From Phoebastria nigripes (lineage: Eukaryota > Chordata > Aves > Procellariiformes > Diomedeidae): a stretch of DNA of 64,000 nt. Below the pieces are notes generated by a model, which saw only the letters and a program-made list of their open reading frames with translations, did no database searches and was not told the DNA's origin. Both the position numbers and the translations under genes were made by a program. Numbering within the stretch: position 1 is the first letter of the stretch; each line of letters opens with the position of its first letter. The DNA is taken from the NCBI GenBank assembly GCA_035582835.1, contig JAYKAV010003091.1:360638-424637 (forward strand), written 5' to 3'. Below, piece after piece: positions 11,627-24,900 of the stretch.

Positions 11627-11657
11627 GGCCCCGGCCCCGGCCCCGGCCCCGGCCCCG
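11627..11657 (-). repeat. GGGGCC hexanucleotide repeat
   Basis: Five perfect GGCCCC units on the plus strand (GGGGCC in the sense of P4HTM) run directly into the assembly gap, so the true length is unknown. The repeat lies in P4HTM intron 1, about 30 bases upstream of the exon 2 acceptor. The sense strand can form G-quadruplexes. Confidence 0.9.
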
Positions 11658-11952
11658 NNNNNNNNNNNNNNNNNNNNNNNNNNNNNNNNNNNNNNNNNNN
11701 NNNNNNNNNNNNNNNNNNNNNNNNNNNNNNNNNNNNNNNNNNNNNNNNNNNNNNNNNNNNNNNNNNNNNNNNNNNNNNNNNNNNNNNNNNNNNNNNNNNN
11801 NNNNNNNNNNNNNNNNNNNNNNNNNNNNNNNNNNNNNNNNNNNNNNNNNNNNNNNNNNNNNNNNNNNNNNNNNNNNNNNNNNNNNNNNNNNNNNNNNNNN
11901 NNNNNNNNNNNNNNNNNNNNNNNNNNNNNNNNNNNNNNNNNNNNNNNNNNNN
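11658..11952. other. Assembly gap (295 N)
   Basis: Undetermined bases in a very GC-rich island. The position, upstream of P4HTM exon 2, makes it the likely home of P4HTM exon 1 and its start codon. Confidence 0.97.
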
Positions 11953-12154
11953 CCGCCAGGCCTCGCGCGTCACCCCGGCAACCGCCCGGCGTGCTGCGTC
12001 ACCGCGCCGCGGGGGGCGGGGCCAGCGCGCCGCGGGGGGCGGGGCCAGGGGAGCGGGCGTGGCGCTGGCGGGAAGAAGCACGTGCGGCGGCGGGCGCTGC
12101 CCTCTCCCGCCCCCCAAGAAGAGCCGGGACACCTCCGAAGTGAGAAAGTCACAA

Positions 12155-12160
12155 TTTATT
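12155..12160 (-). terminator. ARIH2: Likely ARIH2 poly(A) signal
   Basis: AATAAA on the minus strand (TTTATT on plus), 3.7 kb beyond the ARIH2 stop and just before the P4HTM CpG island. A second minus-strand AATAAA at 14577-14582 could give a shorter 3' UTR. Which one is used cannot be told from sequence alone. Confidence 0.5.
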
Positions 12161-15100
12161 TCAAATAAACCAAGGGCACACCTCTGGCAACCGTCTCCCG
12201 GGCGGTTTCGGCCGCCCCTGCCCCTCTCCAGTGCCTGCAAAGAAAAGCGAGTGGTGGCAGCAGCTGGACCCCCAGCCCCTGTCAGGGGTACACCGCAGCC
12301 CCCCGCCAACACTGCCCCACAACCTGAACCAGACCGGGGCGAGGAAAGGAATTCCCAGAACAAGTGCCTCATTTAAAAATAAAGTTATATTTTTTTCACC
12401 CACTTATAAAGTCTAAAATTTAGAGTGCAAGACTATAGTACAGAAACCTCCTGCTGCCCCGGCCCCGNGCAGGCACAGCACGTTTGCCAGTGGGCAGAGC
12501 AGCAGTCATGCAGTTTACGCCATCGGTAGAAAATTTTCTGTTACAGTCTGGGAAGCCTGAGGACTGTTAGAGATGAGGCAGCCAATGCACTAACACAAGC
12601 GAAGCTGAAATAAAAGAGTATTGGATGCAAGGATGGAGAGGTGTCAGGCTGGCACAGGAACTGGAAACGAGTGCAAAAAGAAGAAAAGAGAGCAAACATT
12701 CCNCATCAGTAGCAGTAATGCACCAAAGGGAAACTTGTACCTCAGAATTAATGGCTCCTGAGCCACTTTCTATTCACCCACGTTCACGTAACCTTGCTGA
12801 CTCAAACAGGGCCATGTACCTACTAGAGGGGAAAAAACTGGCCTTGTCTTTTGGCNTTGAGAACTCCTGTTTCCCTCCTGTCACCTGCCTCTCAAGCAGC
12901 GTCAGTCACTTTACACAAAGAGCCAATAGTCCCTGTGCTCCGCAGGCTTCGTCTTGGAGTCTACGACTTTCTGTATGACACCGATACAGAAGTCACCCTG
13001 CCTGGGCTGCAAAAGCAAGTAAGTCCTGTTGTTTTCCCAGAGAGTATAGAAATAGAATCTGTGCGTGCAAACCAGGACTTTCACCACCTTCAGAAAGGGT
13101 GTTTTTTTTTCTTTTAAAATAAATAGAACTGCTGACAAAGCTCTAGTTTCAGAAAATTTGAAAGAATTAGGGGCACACTGTGCAATATTTATTACTGTTC
13201 CTCAGCCAAGCATCTCAGCAGTCTGTTCAGTAAGTTTGGCCACAGCTATATGGTCTAGCTTGTCTACAAACAAGGATTCATAGCAAAGCATTTTGTGGGG
13301 GCATGAGAGAGGGAGGGAGGGAAGGAGGCAGGGAGGGAGAGAGACAAAACACCATTCTTATCTAGCTCAAAGCTGGACAATTATGTAACAGAAGTGAGAG
13401 TTCTTTGGGATTAGGAAACTCCACATACCTGTTCTGCAAACAGATTAGGTGTTAATGATAGTTACATTTAGACAACAAGAACACCAGCTTTTATCCTAAT
13501 TAGTACTTTGCACATTACAGTTTGAAAGAACAGTTTAAACATTGGTTCTATGCACTGCAAACTGCTGGGTCTCAGCAAGCCTTCCCCCGTGCTATCCCTT
13601 CCCCTGGGTCCAGTGTGCCCAGACTTTGACAATCATTTGGGAAGGGAAGAGGAAGGAAGAGACTGACCCTAGAATATATCATGAGGAGGGCACAAAGAGG
13701 CTGCTGCTGGGAGCAGAGGAAGGAATGAAGTCAGGAGACAGTGGCTGGAGCAAGGACATATCTACCTCTACGACTCCAGCCTAGAGGGGAGCCAGAACAG
13801 GACAGAGCAGGAACACAAGGAGCCACAGTTACGGAGATCTCTTGCGCAGCAAGCAGCACTGCTCCCAGAAACCATGGACTCCCTCCCTGCCCCTGCCCTG
13901 CTCCCTGGCTCCAGCCACCTCTCTGCAACCCTGCTCTACCCTCAGCNGCTTCTGTTGTAACCCCCACTCCACTGCCAGCAGCTCCTCGGCAGTACATTCC
14001 CCCATTCCCTGAGGATGCATCCAGGGAAGGGAGGGAGGAAGGAAAAGGCCTCTCAGTCTGAAAATTTCCTGTGCACGACAAGCATGGCCACAGGATTAGC
14101 TCCTATGACAGCTGCTACTCCTTTAAACTGATCCATCTCTCTTGTTAAAATCCATCTGCCCAATTATACATGCTGCAAATACTTGGCTTACACGTCTCAG
14201 GTACATGAAAAAGGCTCCAACAGCAGAGTTAGCTTATTCTGACATGCAGGAATTTAGCACTTTTCTCCCTCCAGTTTAATCTTTGTCAAGTGACATTATA
14301 TAAGAGCAATAGAGTATACAGGGATGCATCAAGGGCAACACTTCCACATACAGCATGGAAGAGAATCCCATGGGTTCCCCGCAGAGGTGAAGATTTCCTC
14401 AAATCAGAGGCTCCAGCTCCACCTTACTGGCTGCAAACATGTTCCTGGTGCAGGTGACATACATGCCTGTGAAATCTTAACATGTGACCTGCTTCCTGTA
14501 GCAAACAGGCAAGCATCAGCATTTAAGTAACCTTTTTCATGTTAACCCCTACTAAGATGAACTAGGTTTTCATATTTTTATTTTAGTGTATATTTTACAT
14601 TAGAAAAAAGAATGTTAATAAAAAAGCTCCACATGCTCCTAACAATCAATTTCCTGATAAGACCCCACCAGTATCAATACTAATATACAAATAAATTAAT
14701 TTTGCTAGTTAATTTTCTGCCTGGCTTGGTGCAGGCTCTGCACAAGTAGCGCACCTGTATTCAAGTGCCCGTCCACATTGCCAACATGTGCCAGGGAGTG
14801 TGTTGTACATAATCTTTCCTCCTCATAATGTAGTGGTGCTTAGCCTCACCTTGATGAATGGGATCAAATTTTCTCAGCCATGTTACCCAGCAGGCACAAA
14901 TAATCTTTACCAGGCTGCATGGCACTGTTATAATATGGATTGTTTCACTCTGCAAAAGCCCCAAGCCTTGATTAACAACAGTATGCTACTATTCCCTCAT
15001 CACTCACTTTGGCAATACAACACCCTCCCCACAAAAACAAGTAAAGCAAAAATCTACATGGAAGACCTAAAATTCATCAAATGCAGAATCTGACCCGACT

Positions 15101-15856
15101 CAAGGCACATCCCCTAGTATTAACCTGGTCTCTCCCCTACAATTCCTCTGTTTGCTTTTGTTTGTGTAGCAGGATTTTGCACAGCTGATTTACAAGAAAA
15201 GAGATGTCACATGTAATCATGCTAAATCACGGCCACTGCTGGTACTGTCGGGTCAGACACAGCAGCAGCCAGTCTTAACACCAGCCACTCTCCTCGTGCA
15301 ATGCCAATGCTACAATGCCCTCATTAAAGGAGCATCGAGAAATCTAGCTGAGAGATTTTGTAACCTCCCCTTCAGTGCCTAGGAGGATTTTTGGGTCAGA
15401 GGAAGGGAGAGGGGGAAAAGCCCATTAAATTTACAAGCAGATTAAGGAAAAACACTCCACTGCCAATTTATTTTTAAAAAGGGTTGTGTGTTATTCTAAG
15501 GTTTGTCTGTATAATTGTACAACCGTTGAAAATTACATAAATTGCAATGATCTAATACTATTAACAGCCATTCAGAGAAAAAATCCCTCGCCTTCTGAAA
15601 CCATCAAGGGCAGGAGGGAAATGTCCCAGGAAATATGCCAATCTGAACTCTGGCCTCTAGCCTGGCAGAAAAGAAACAGAAAGATAAGAGAACAAACTGG
15701 ACTAAGATGTGGTGTTTGCATGTGTCTGACTTGCAAGGGGAGGGGTGGCTTTGTCCTTGGCTGTGTTCTCCCAGAGGCAGTGCCTGCTTATCCCGGTGAA
15801 GCTGCCATCACTTCACTCGCTGCTCTCACCCCTGCACTTTGTCACTTCCTCCTGCC
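12161..15856 (-). other. ARIH2: ARIH2 3' UTR (putative)
   Basis: Non-coding sequence between the ARIH2 stop codon and the most distal AATAAA. It contains a GGGAGGGA-rich tract on the plus strand at about 13303-13345 and AT-rich stretches near 14560-14700. No other gene is seen. Confidence 0.5.
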
Positions 15857-15928
15857 TTATGTGTCATGGAAGTCTTTCAGCAGGGTCCTCCGTCTCTGCT
15901 CTGCTATGTGCATCTGATTCTCTAAGTC
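15857..15928 (-). CDS. ARIH2: ARIH2 exon 15 (C-terminus)
   Basis: 72 coding nt, [23 protein letters not shown] and a TAA stop at 15857-15859. Acceptor TTTACCAG. Confidence 0.96.
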
Positions 15929-18900
15929 CTGGTAAAACAGAAGGTAGAAACCGTTAGCATGAACTACTCTGGGAAGAACTCATTTTCCTTAGGGAGAGAC
16001 TCAGCTCCAGCCTGAGAAGTTCCAACCTTCACACGCACTCTGGCTCACAAGATTGCCAATCCTTTTCCTTTTGACGTGGGCTCCCTCTGCAGTTACCTGG
16101 CTCCAGCTCTGTCTAAAAGGCTACACACTTAAGGAATCTGCTCTTCACCAGAGGGTTATGTGCAGCTTCATCCAGAGCTTTGTTGGTCCCGTTTCAGTTT
16201 ACAGTACTCACTGCAGCCCTCCCTCCTCTCCCGTAAGGCAGTGAGCACTCCACTTCTACAACATCCTCTGGCTAAAGGTGAGTTTCCGGATCTAGTTTCT
16301 CAGAACCCTCACTTGACTGCCTTAGCGCTCCTGCAGAAGTGTTAAGCCCAACAAACAAAATCCGGCCAGCAGACTCAAGCTAGCAGAACACTCACCCCTC
16401 TGTCATAGCTGTCTGCTCGCTCCACCTTCCATGAGAGATTTTCAATTTCAGCTTCCAGCTGGGCCTGCTGGTACTCAAACTGCAGAGAGCAAAATTAGAG
16501 ACAGCAACAAGAAACTAGTTTAGTGGAGCAGTTTCATACCACACACTACACTTGAGGAGCAGACAAATGTATTCTGCTGACAGTTGTGCTGGCAGAGCAG
16601 GTTTGTGCCTCCTCCTCATCCACCTTCAGCTACACAGCATGACCCCTTCCAGGAGTTTCTTGTGTAAGCACTCCCCAACCTGCATCACTCAAAATTAATG
16701 CAATCAGCCTAAAAACACTGTAAGTGACAAATTTCTCCTAACTCAGCTCATTTTGCCATAAACAGGTCAGAAAATGCTCTCGTGAGCAGCTCTGCAAGCA
16801 AAGCAGAGGGACTGTTAACCACTGCTGGGAGCAGTAACTTGTTCCACTGGCACAGTCGGACCCAGAAGAGAACATCTGTCCACAACCTCAGAGAATACAT
16901 ATGATGTATTCTCTATGTATTCTTCTATGGGGAGAGATTGGATAACAGGTTTTACTGGACAACTGAGTCAACGAAACAACCTCTTCAGTGAATTCAGGGC
17001 TATTTTTGGACATGTCCAGCCCATGGGATGCTCCAAGCCAGCAAGGAACTTACAGCAGGAATAAAAAGCAAAGCTACACCCTGATTCAAGGCTGGAAAAG
17101 CTATCCTCCAGCAGCTCTTCACATGAAATATGGCCCACAGCACTGTGATAAGTCTTACCAAGGAACAAATGCACACTTCCAGCCTCAAAACATTCTGGAT
17201 AAATTGCTTGTTAGTGAAAGTGCAGTGCTGCCCTGGGAAAATAATGTAATGTATCAGAGGACTGAGCTGCTGGTCAACTCGAAGTGAAGAGGAAAGGTGC
17301 AAAACCACCTATTATTTGTCCTGTCCTTACCTCAAACTCAGGACTAATATTTCAGACACTGCCAAGCTCTGGAATTCAGCCCAGCATGCTGCCAGCTACA
17401 AAAAGCTATCAGAAAAAAAAAAAGAGCAAAACACCTTACCAGTTTCTTTCTGGGACCAGACTCCATGTAGTAGGCATATGGATATGTATACTGCAGGGTG
17501 TAACGACACTGTTGGGGAGTGGGAGGAAGAGAGAGAAAAGAAGGACAAAAGTCTCAGACTTGGAAGTCAGCACAGTCACGTTTGTGGGACCACTACAGGC
17601 TAAGAAGCTACCTTCTGACAAGGATGACTAGACACTTCATGGTAGAATTTCCTACACCTTCCTTGGAAGAACTTGTGCAGTTAAAGTATAACTTCACAGA
17701 GGTCACTTCCAGATGATTTTTGGCTAGTTCATGTCCTAGACCAGAGGTACTGTCCCACACACCCACCACCCCTAAATTCCCCCTTCACTTGGTGTTGTGA
17801 ATTTAGCATTCTGGTGTGNATTCTCTTCTCTGTGCCAAACAAGCCACAACTACCCACCTTTGCAAGTAGTTTTGCAGCATTTTGTAGGTATTGCCAGTCT
17901 ATCCATGTTCCCAAGTTGTTCATAACTCTTTCTTGGATTTTCTCCTGGATTCGTTGGTACGTCTGTGCCTCCAGCTGTAGGCTTTTATTGTGATTCTCCC
18001 ACTGCAAGGGGTGGGGAGATGGGGAAAGAAAAATGGCATGAGACCAGAATACTGCTGCTGTAAAAGCACAAGCTCTAGCAAGCAAAAATTGAAGTGGGGC
18101 AGGAGCCCAGCAAGGCAAGACATGCTGTGGGAAAGAACAGCAAGGCAGCACCTCCAGTAGCAAGTAGCGGAGGCTGTATACAACAGACTGACAGCAGCAA
18201 AGAACAGGGAGCAGACCCAGCTCCTCAGAGTGGGAATGCCCTCTGGTCGCACAATGACCTTGTGTCTAACAAGATAGAAAGTAATGGTGATTCCCCTACT
18301 TAGAGGATTTTTATAGAAAGGTCAAGAGTTTAAATTAACATTTAACACAGGCTCAGTGAACTCCAACATCCATGTGCACATTGTAAGCACAGCCATTTCC
18401 CACAGCCTGTTGGTCTGGAGAGCCAGGAACGAACACATATATTTTACCAAAGGACTTGGCTCATGGTGTGAAGAATAAACTAATTTTAATGGGGAAACTG
18501 AAATGCAGCAGCATTGAACCTCTACCACGTTCTCTTCTAGAGATGCTGCTCTAGAATTGCACTGTATGGCCAGGTGCATTGAGCCTGCTGTGTGGACAGA
18601 GATGCTCTGACTGCAACTTTTAAACATGTGATTACATGAAATTTTAGGAAAACTTTGCTACAGTCAATGGAGCTTTGAACATGGCAGAGTTTATTTAGTC
18701 TTTGTCTCTATAAAGACATACTGCAAGGAACTGAAGTTCCCTGATCCTGAAAGGAAATGATTGGAGCAATATCTATCTACTGCAGCAGCACTCAGCCTGC
18801 AGGAAAACGGTACAGTGGCACATAGGTAATACTGATTTTCTCTAGCACAAGGAAATATAGGAGCAAATATGATTTGCTTTGGGTACAACATTACTGGTTT

Positions 18901-21900
18901 GGATGGGACTTGCAGGGCAGGATTTTGAGTGAAAAACAACAGGGCCTGAAAATTCTGCACAGATTCTCTTTGGGCAGTTTCTTGCACGGAGATTGCTGGC
19001 AATGACCTTTGCACCAGGCAGGGAGCATTAAAAGGCTACAGCAGCTCTGGCCAAGGAGATGTCTCCTACCCTCTCAAAATAGAACAAGTACTTCTTAAGG
19101 GCCTCCCTGGCCTGTGCTTGCTGACTCTGGTTTACAATATCAGGATTCTCTTTGTACCGACTGCATTCGTAGTACTCGCTGCCGTGAGTCTTCCAGTCTC
19201 CCAGACACATCCAGCAGAAGTCTGCAGAAAACAGCAAAAAACCCACTGTGATGCACAGAAATAAACCTCCGAGAAAGAAAAGCTTCAGGAGACACAGTCC
19301 ATCTGTTTTCAGATATTTCTGCTAAGCCAAGAAACATACACATTTTGTATCATCTTGCATAACAGAACACAATAGTGAGCCAAAAATACCAGCCTGTCTT
19401 GAAGATTTTCATTGTACAGCCTCCTGTGCAACTACGGAAAGTAAATCCTGAAGTGCTGCATCCTGTACACCAAGACCAATGGGCAGAACTGTACTTGCGC
19501 TCTGCACAGGCTGTCACTCTAGATTAAAGAGGAGGCAGGCTGCAGTCTTATTTGTCAGTTGCATCCTCCCCACCACTGGCATACTGCCCCATGAGGACCT
19601 CTGGCTGAATAAAATATGAACAATCAAATCCAAAAGTGAACTAACTCATGAAAAAGAAAGTCTGCCCTCAGTTCTCTCAAGGAGGGAACTACCCAGGTAA
19701 CTTCAGATATCAGTGGTTTATGACGCCTCAAGTTAGGAGCCACTGAATTGGGAAGAAAGTGGAGGAAAAAGAGCAATAGCAAAAGCCGTGTGACAGTTTC
19801 CTGATTTCAGAGTGAGGCTGTGAGTGTTCTGCTGGGAAGGAAAAAAGGTGGAGATTAAGTTGCTACAATAGGAATCACTTCTGTGTTACTCATAATAAGA
19901 GACTGAAATTTGTATTTTCAGAGTTCACCAGCCTTCCTGAGTGCTAGTCACCATGGTACCCCGGCACTTGCCTGCTCACCCTTGTCACAGAGCTCCATCA
20001 AAGCACGTCCAGTGCTGCTGAGGACCCCAAAGCAAAGGAAATGAGAGAGGACAGTAATCTTTAATCATCTTCCAAATAAGGTTCTGATATTATAATATTT
20101 CTTAGTGGCACACTTAACTTAGAGGGCTGAATACAAACTATCTTGCTCCAAGGCAACAGAAATTAATTCTGCCATGAAAAGATAAGTGCAAGAACAGGCT
20201 GTCCTTTTGTAGGACCACACAATGGGCCAAAGACACTTAGGCTGCTAATTGCACAGGGGTGGACTGAGAAGTCCAACAGATAATGTTACGCAGAACAATT
20301 CACAGCTCCTGCAGTTTCATCTGGGTTGATGCTCATTATTTCCATCACTAAGCAGAAGGACTTAAGCTGATCTGAGTAAATGGCTCAGTTCTGCCAGTAT
20401 TTGCAGCTGATCACAAATACAATTACACACAAAGCATTTAATACTCTCCTCTGAGATGGATTCCACTGTTAATATTACAGCAGAGGTAGAGACTTCTCTA
20501 TACAATGGACATGTCAGAGAGGGAGCCAAACCAGCACTGAATCAGAACCCAGCTGAGATCACAGCCAGTGGGGGAAGGGGAAAAAAAAAAAANAAAAAAA
20601 AAAAGAAAAAAAGCAGCTATCACACACAAGCCTGTAATTAATATCCTGTTCACCTTTTACTAGGGGGAAAAGTATTTCAGTCAATGTTCACAATTTGTCT
20701 TCATATCACAAAAAAAGAGAACATCACCACTAACAAACACTGCAGAGAAAACTGTTTCCAAATCCTACTTACCATGCTTGCATTTGGAGCATTGCTGAAA
20801 AAGAAGAGACAGGAGGCACTGGTTAGTGGAAAGTGGGGAAAAAAATTCTGCTTAAAACAAGGAAGGTCTGGCATGTTCAGCGAATTGCTCACCATGTGAT
20901 TGCAGCCTCCATTCTTTTCAATACAGATATTGCACTTGGGACACTGGGGAAACAGAAGCATTTGTTAGAACCAACTCTGTCTCTAGCAGCCTTCTGGAGA
21001 ATGACAACACTTGTGTGATTTTTCCCTCCTGCTTTTTTTTTTTTTTTTTTTTTTTAATACATACATATGCGTACATGAGAATATTAACATATATACACCC
21101 TGCCTCTCATCAATTCCTGACAGCTCCATTTAAAAAGGAGGCAGAAAGGCAAAGCCAGGGAAGTTACACTGCAGCGCTGGACTGCTTACTCAAGAAAACA
21201 AGTTTGCGGTTGTTACTCCTCGTAAAACTGAAGGTCTCCCCGAGTTACCATTTAACAGTTGCTCAGGCATAGGGACATAATTAGTTCACATATGACAGTA
21301 GCTTCCACAGCTACTTAGACTACAAGATAATCAGCTCTATATCCTGTCTTCAGCAGCCATTAACAGATGACAGCTAGCTGCAGAGAATCTGGCTGACCAC
21401 AGCGAGAGCTGCACACTTCTTCGTTCCTTCAGCAGTCCACTGATGCCCTGGAGCGTCAAGTTNAGTTACATTTTTTGGGTTGCATAGGTACAAAGAAGGA
21501 AGTGAGTTTTGCTGCTTTTTATAAAGTTTAATGGCAGGCAAAATGTATGCCAGGACAATGCTCAGTATAACAGAACCTTATTTCTACAAAAGAGCATAGC
21601 AGAAACAATGCCATCACATGCTGACACCTTCTCCAGAGAAAGGATGGAATTTAAGATCTCTAGTCTATCTAAGTACTCACTTTCCTAACACAACTGAAGC
21701 TTGCGGCTAATTAGCACTGTCACAATTGTCATTGGCTATGGTAGAACAAATGCCAGCTAAGAACTGTTTTGAAGTCAGGCCACAAAACCCCCAAAAGACA
21801 TTAAAAGTTCCAATCTGCAGACAGCTAATCTAGAAGATAAAGGTAGTATATCTGTAACTTTTAAAGACAATTATATATGTAGACTACAGTGCACAATATG

Positions 21901-24900
21901 TAATACTATTTCTTTTTCTTAGGTCTAAATCTACTAGAAGTACTTCAACGTCTAATTTACAGACTTCATCTACCCCATTTTGCTGTCCTTGCCAAATCAA
22001 GACTTTATCTCCCTCACCTTCCCGTTCACAGTCCTCCACACAGTTGTTCAGGTTTAAACACCACTAGTGCCTTATTTGATACTGACTCTGCACTTACTAC
22101 GCTCTCTCCTTCCATTTTAAATACATCTCCACTGATCATTTCAAAGTAGCCACAGTTCTTTTGCCCATGGGATGGCAGCACACCTGGCTACCAAAGACAT
22201 TCACACCAGGTCTGGAATAAGGACCATGAGGTCCTTACCGCAGGAGGGCAGCTGACTTCCTGCACAAAGCGTTCCCAAGGCATTCAGTTGTGTTCTACCA
22301 CAGTCCCGAGGGAGCTGTGAGAAATTGCAGTCTGAAAAAGCAGCACACAATGCTACGTATGTATAGAATTTTATCTTGCTTCCCGGGCAGGACTAGAGGA
22401 CAAGAAAAAACATGCAGGTGCTTGTCCTTACATCTTTAGTGTGAGCACTGATGTAGTTGGCTGTTTCGGAGTCATCTGCACACTTGGTGAGCCATTTCCG
22501 AATGGTAGCACAGTCTGTGGGTGCGTGGTACATCTGCCGACACTTAAAGCTTAATGGGGGGGGAGGGGAGGGGAGGGAAAAAGACATAACATCAATTTCC
22601 AAGGAAGTGACTCAAGAATTGAGGTTTTCCTGATGACCAAACCTGGGAGGCCAAGTGAGGGTAAGGGATGCAAATGCACTTGTGTATTACTAGAGTGCAA
22701 AGAACTCAAGGCGGAACTCCAACAAACCCCCCCGCTCTTGTGCAGAAGCCGGAGTCAGGATGAGAGTGAACTGAAGCCTTCTCTGACACATCACGTGTCT
22801 GAGGGCTGACATGTCCCTCCCTAGAGTCTACCTATGTCTGCTCTAACATGACTGCAGAGGCCTGGGGCATACAACTAACTTTACAACTAGCCTGACTCCA
22901 GTGGTAGATATCAGGCACCTGCATTAGCGTGACCTTACCAGCCCCAGGTGAGTAAGGGCCATTTGTGTGGAGATACCAGTAAGCTGGGTCTCTAAACCAG
23001 TTGTATTGCACTCCACAGACATTCTCAACAGCAGTGATTCTGGAGACCCAGGAACAGAAGACACTTCAGCAGCCCTGCAAGCTATCTTTTTTCTCTGGTC
23101 CCATATACACTTGAAGTCAGACAAGTAACATTAGTGTTCCTGTTCAGCAGAAATGTATTCTTGCATGAGCCTCAAAACACACCAGACACTCTGGGAGTCA
23201 AATACTTGTAATAAACTTAAAAACTCAATACCAGGAGATAGTGCTGAGGCCTCCACATCCATTACCAGAATCTCTACCAGTCACTATGTCTGTACCAACA
23301 TTTGTAACCTAGCTAAAATATGAGAACGGTAGATTTGTAACCCCTTCATTACTCAAGCCCTGCATTCCCTGGTTGTCAGAACACCCAACTCCCAAGGAGT
23401 TTAGGGAGCGAGGGGACGGCTGACTACCTGCAGAAGTCAGACCCCAAGTGTCCAATTACTCAAGCTAACTCAAGTTACAAACAACTGTAGCAAAGCATTT
23501 GAGATGCTTCTACACACTGAACCTGTTGGCAAGCAAATGGAGTAGCTCTGAGGACAGCATACTCTTTCCCCATGATCTTTAATCTTCTCTGTTTCTTACC
23601 AGAAGACCTCATTGCAACGATTGCACTGCACTCGCCGGGCTTTTGGCTCTTGTACCTGTATGACCATAGGGCAATCTGCACCAGGACACAGCTGCAGCTG
23701 ATAATGGCTCTGTGAACATACCAAGGTGGTAAGATCAGCAGTGGGTGCAGAAGAACATTATCTATTCAAGCTTAACCACTCCTATCCTCAAAAACATACA
23801 AGTCAGTTACTTCTTGTTGAAAAAAAGTGAAAACTGTCACCAGGTCTTGGCTAACAGAGCAGAGAAACCTCTTCCACGTTAGCAAAGGGAGTATTAGTTA
23901 CTTACAGCTTCTCTAGAACAGGGAATTCAAATGCAGGGTTACAGACCAACTAAGCACAGCAACAGAACCATAAGACCCCACCAAGACACTGAACAAACAG
24001 TTTTACTCCATTTGAGCTCTTTCCCCATCCTCTCCTTATGCCCCAGAATGTATTCAGCTGCTCTCCTGTGGTGGCTGTTCCCTCCCAAAGGGTCTCTTAT
24101 TGAAGTGAGGTGAGACCACTCTTTCATACTGCTTCACTGCTGCTTGAGTGTTCCCAGTCTGTTCTCAGTTACCAGAATACTTCCTGCACATTTGACCTTA
24201 ACAATTGCTGCTTTAATTTCAAAAAAACTCAAAAAAAATGTTATCGAGCAAGCCAATTCAGATGGGCTACACTAAGATGAGGGAATTATTTTTCAGAACC
24301 TAAAATATCTATGCAAGAGCAAGAAGGACTTTAAAACTCAGATTGAAGTTTGAAGTTCTCAGCTGCAACATTCTGAGAATTCTGCTTCAGGAAAAGAGCC
24401 AAGCACCAGCCAAGGAGTTACTGGGTGACCTTACAGCAGAATTTACTTTGGCAACCTGCTAGAGCATTTTGTCAGTGAGGCTGTCCTACAGGAACAGCCA
24501 CATCATGTTTATCAGGGACAGTTTTGCTGCTGTTACTGCATTCCTTATCAAAGATGCAAGACACTTAAAACAAAATTTCTGCAAGTCATTGGTGCACAGG
24601 GTATTTTAAAACTGAAAGAGACAATACCTCCACATAGTCCCTGAAGAGGTAGCGCCTGTATTTATCTTTCAGCTCTTCACTAGGCAGCAATGGAAACACA
24701 AAGTCTTCTGGTGTCCGAAGTAGGCAGTCCTGAGCCATGCAGGAGACCCCTGAGAAGAAAAAGCAACATTTTAGCACAGTGCAACTTATACTAAAGAGTG
24801 AATGCACAGAGAGCATTCAACACAGTTTCCTAGGTGCCATCTGTTGCTGTGGCAAGAGGGACACAACTGTGAAACAAATCTATCAGGGCTGCTGAAAAGC

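Larger units (their letters stand above)
11180..12120 (-). promoter_or_regulatory. P4HTM: CpG island at the P4HTM 5' end
   Basis: Dense CpG and GGGGCGGGGCC (GC-box) motifs surround the gap, for example at 12010-12050. Orientation follows from P4HTM exon 2 lying at its left. The transcription start cannot be placed because of the gap. Confidence 0.75.

Noticed and set aside
11213..12376. 387-codon ORF across the first gap
   Set aside because: It is open only because of the run of N and high GC. P4HTM exon 2 lies on the other strand.
13303..13345. GGGAGGGA-type purine tract as a possible regulatory element
   Set aside because: An ordinary low-complexity stretch in the putative ARIH2 3' UTR, with nothing to tie it to a function.
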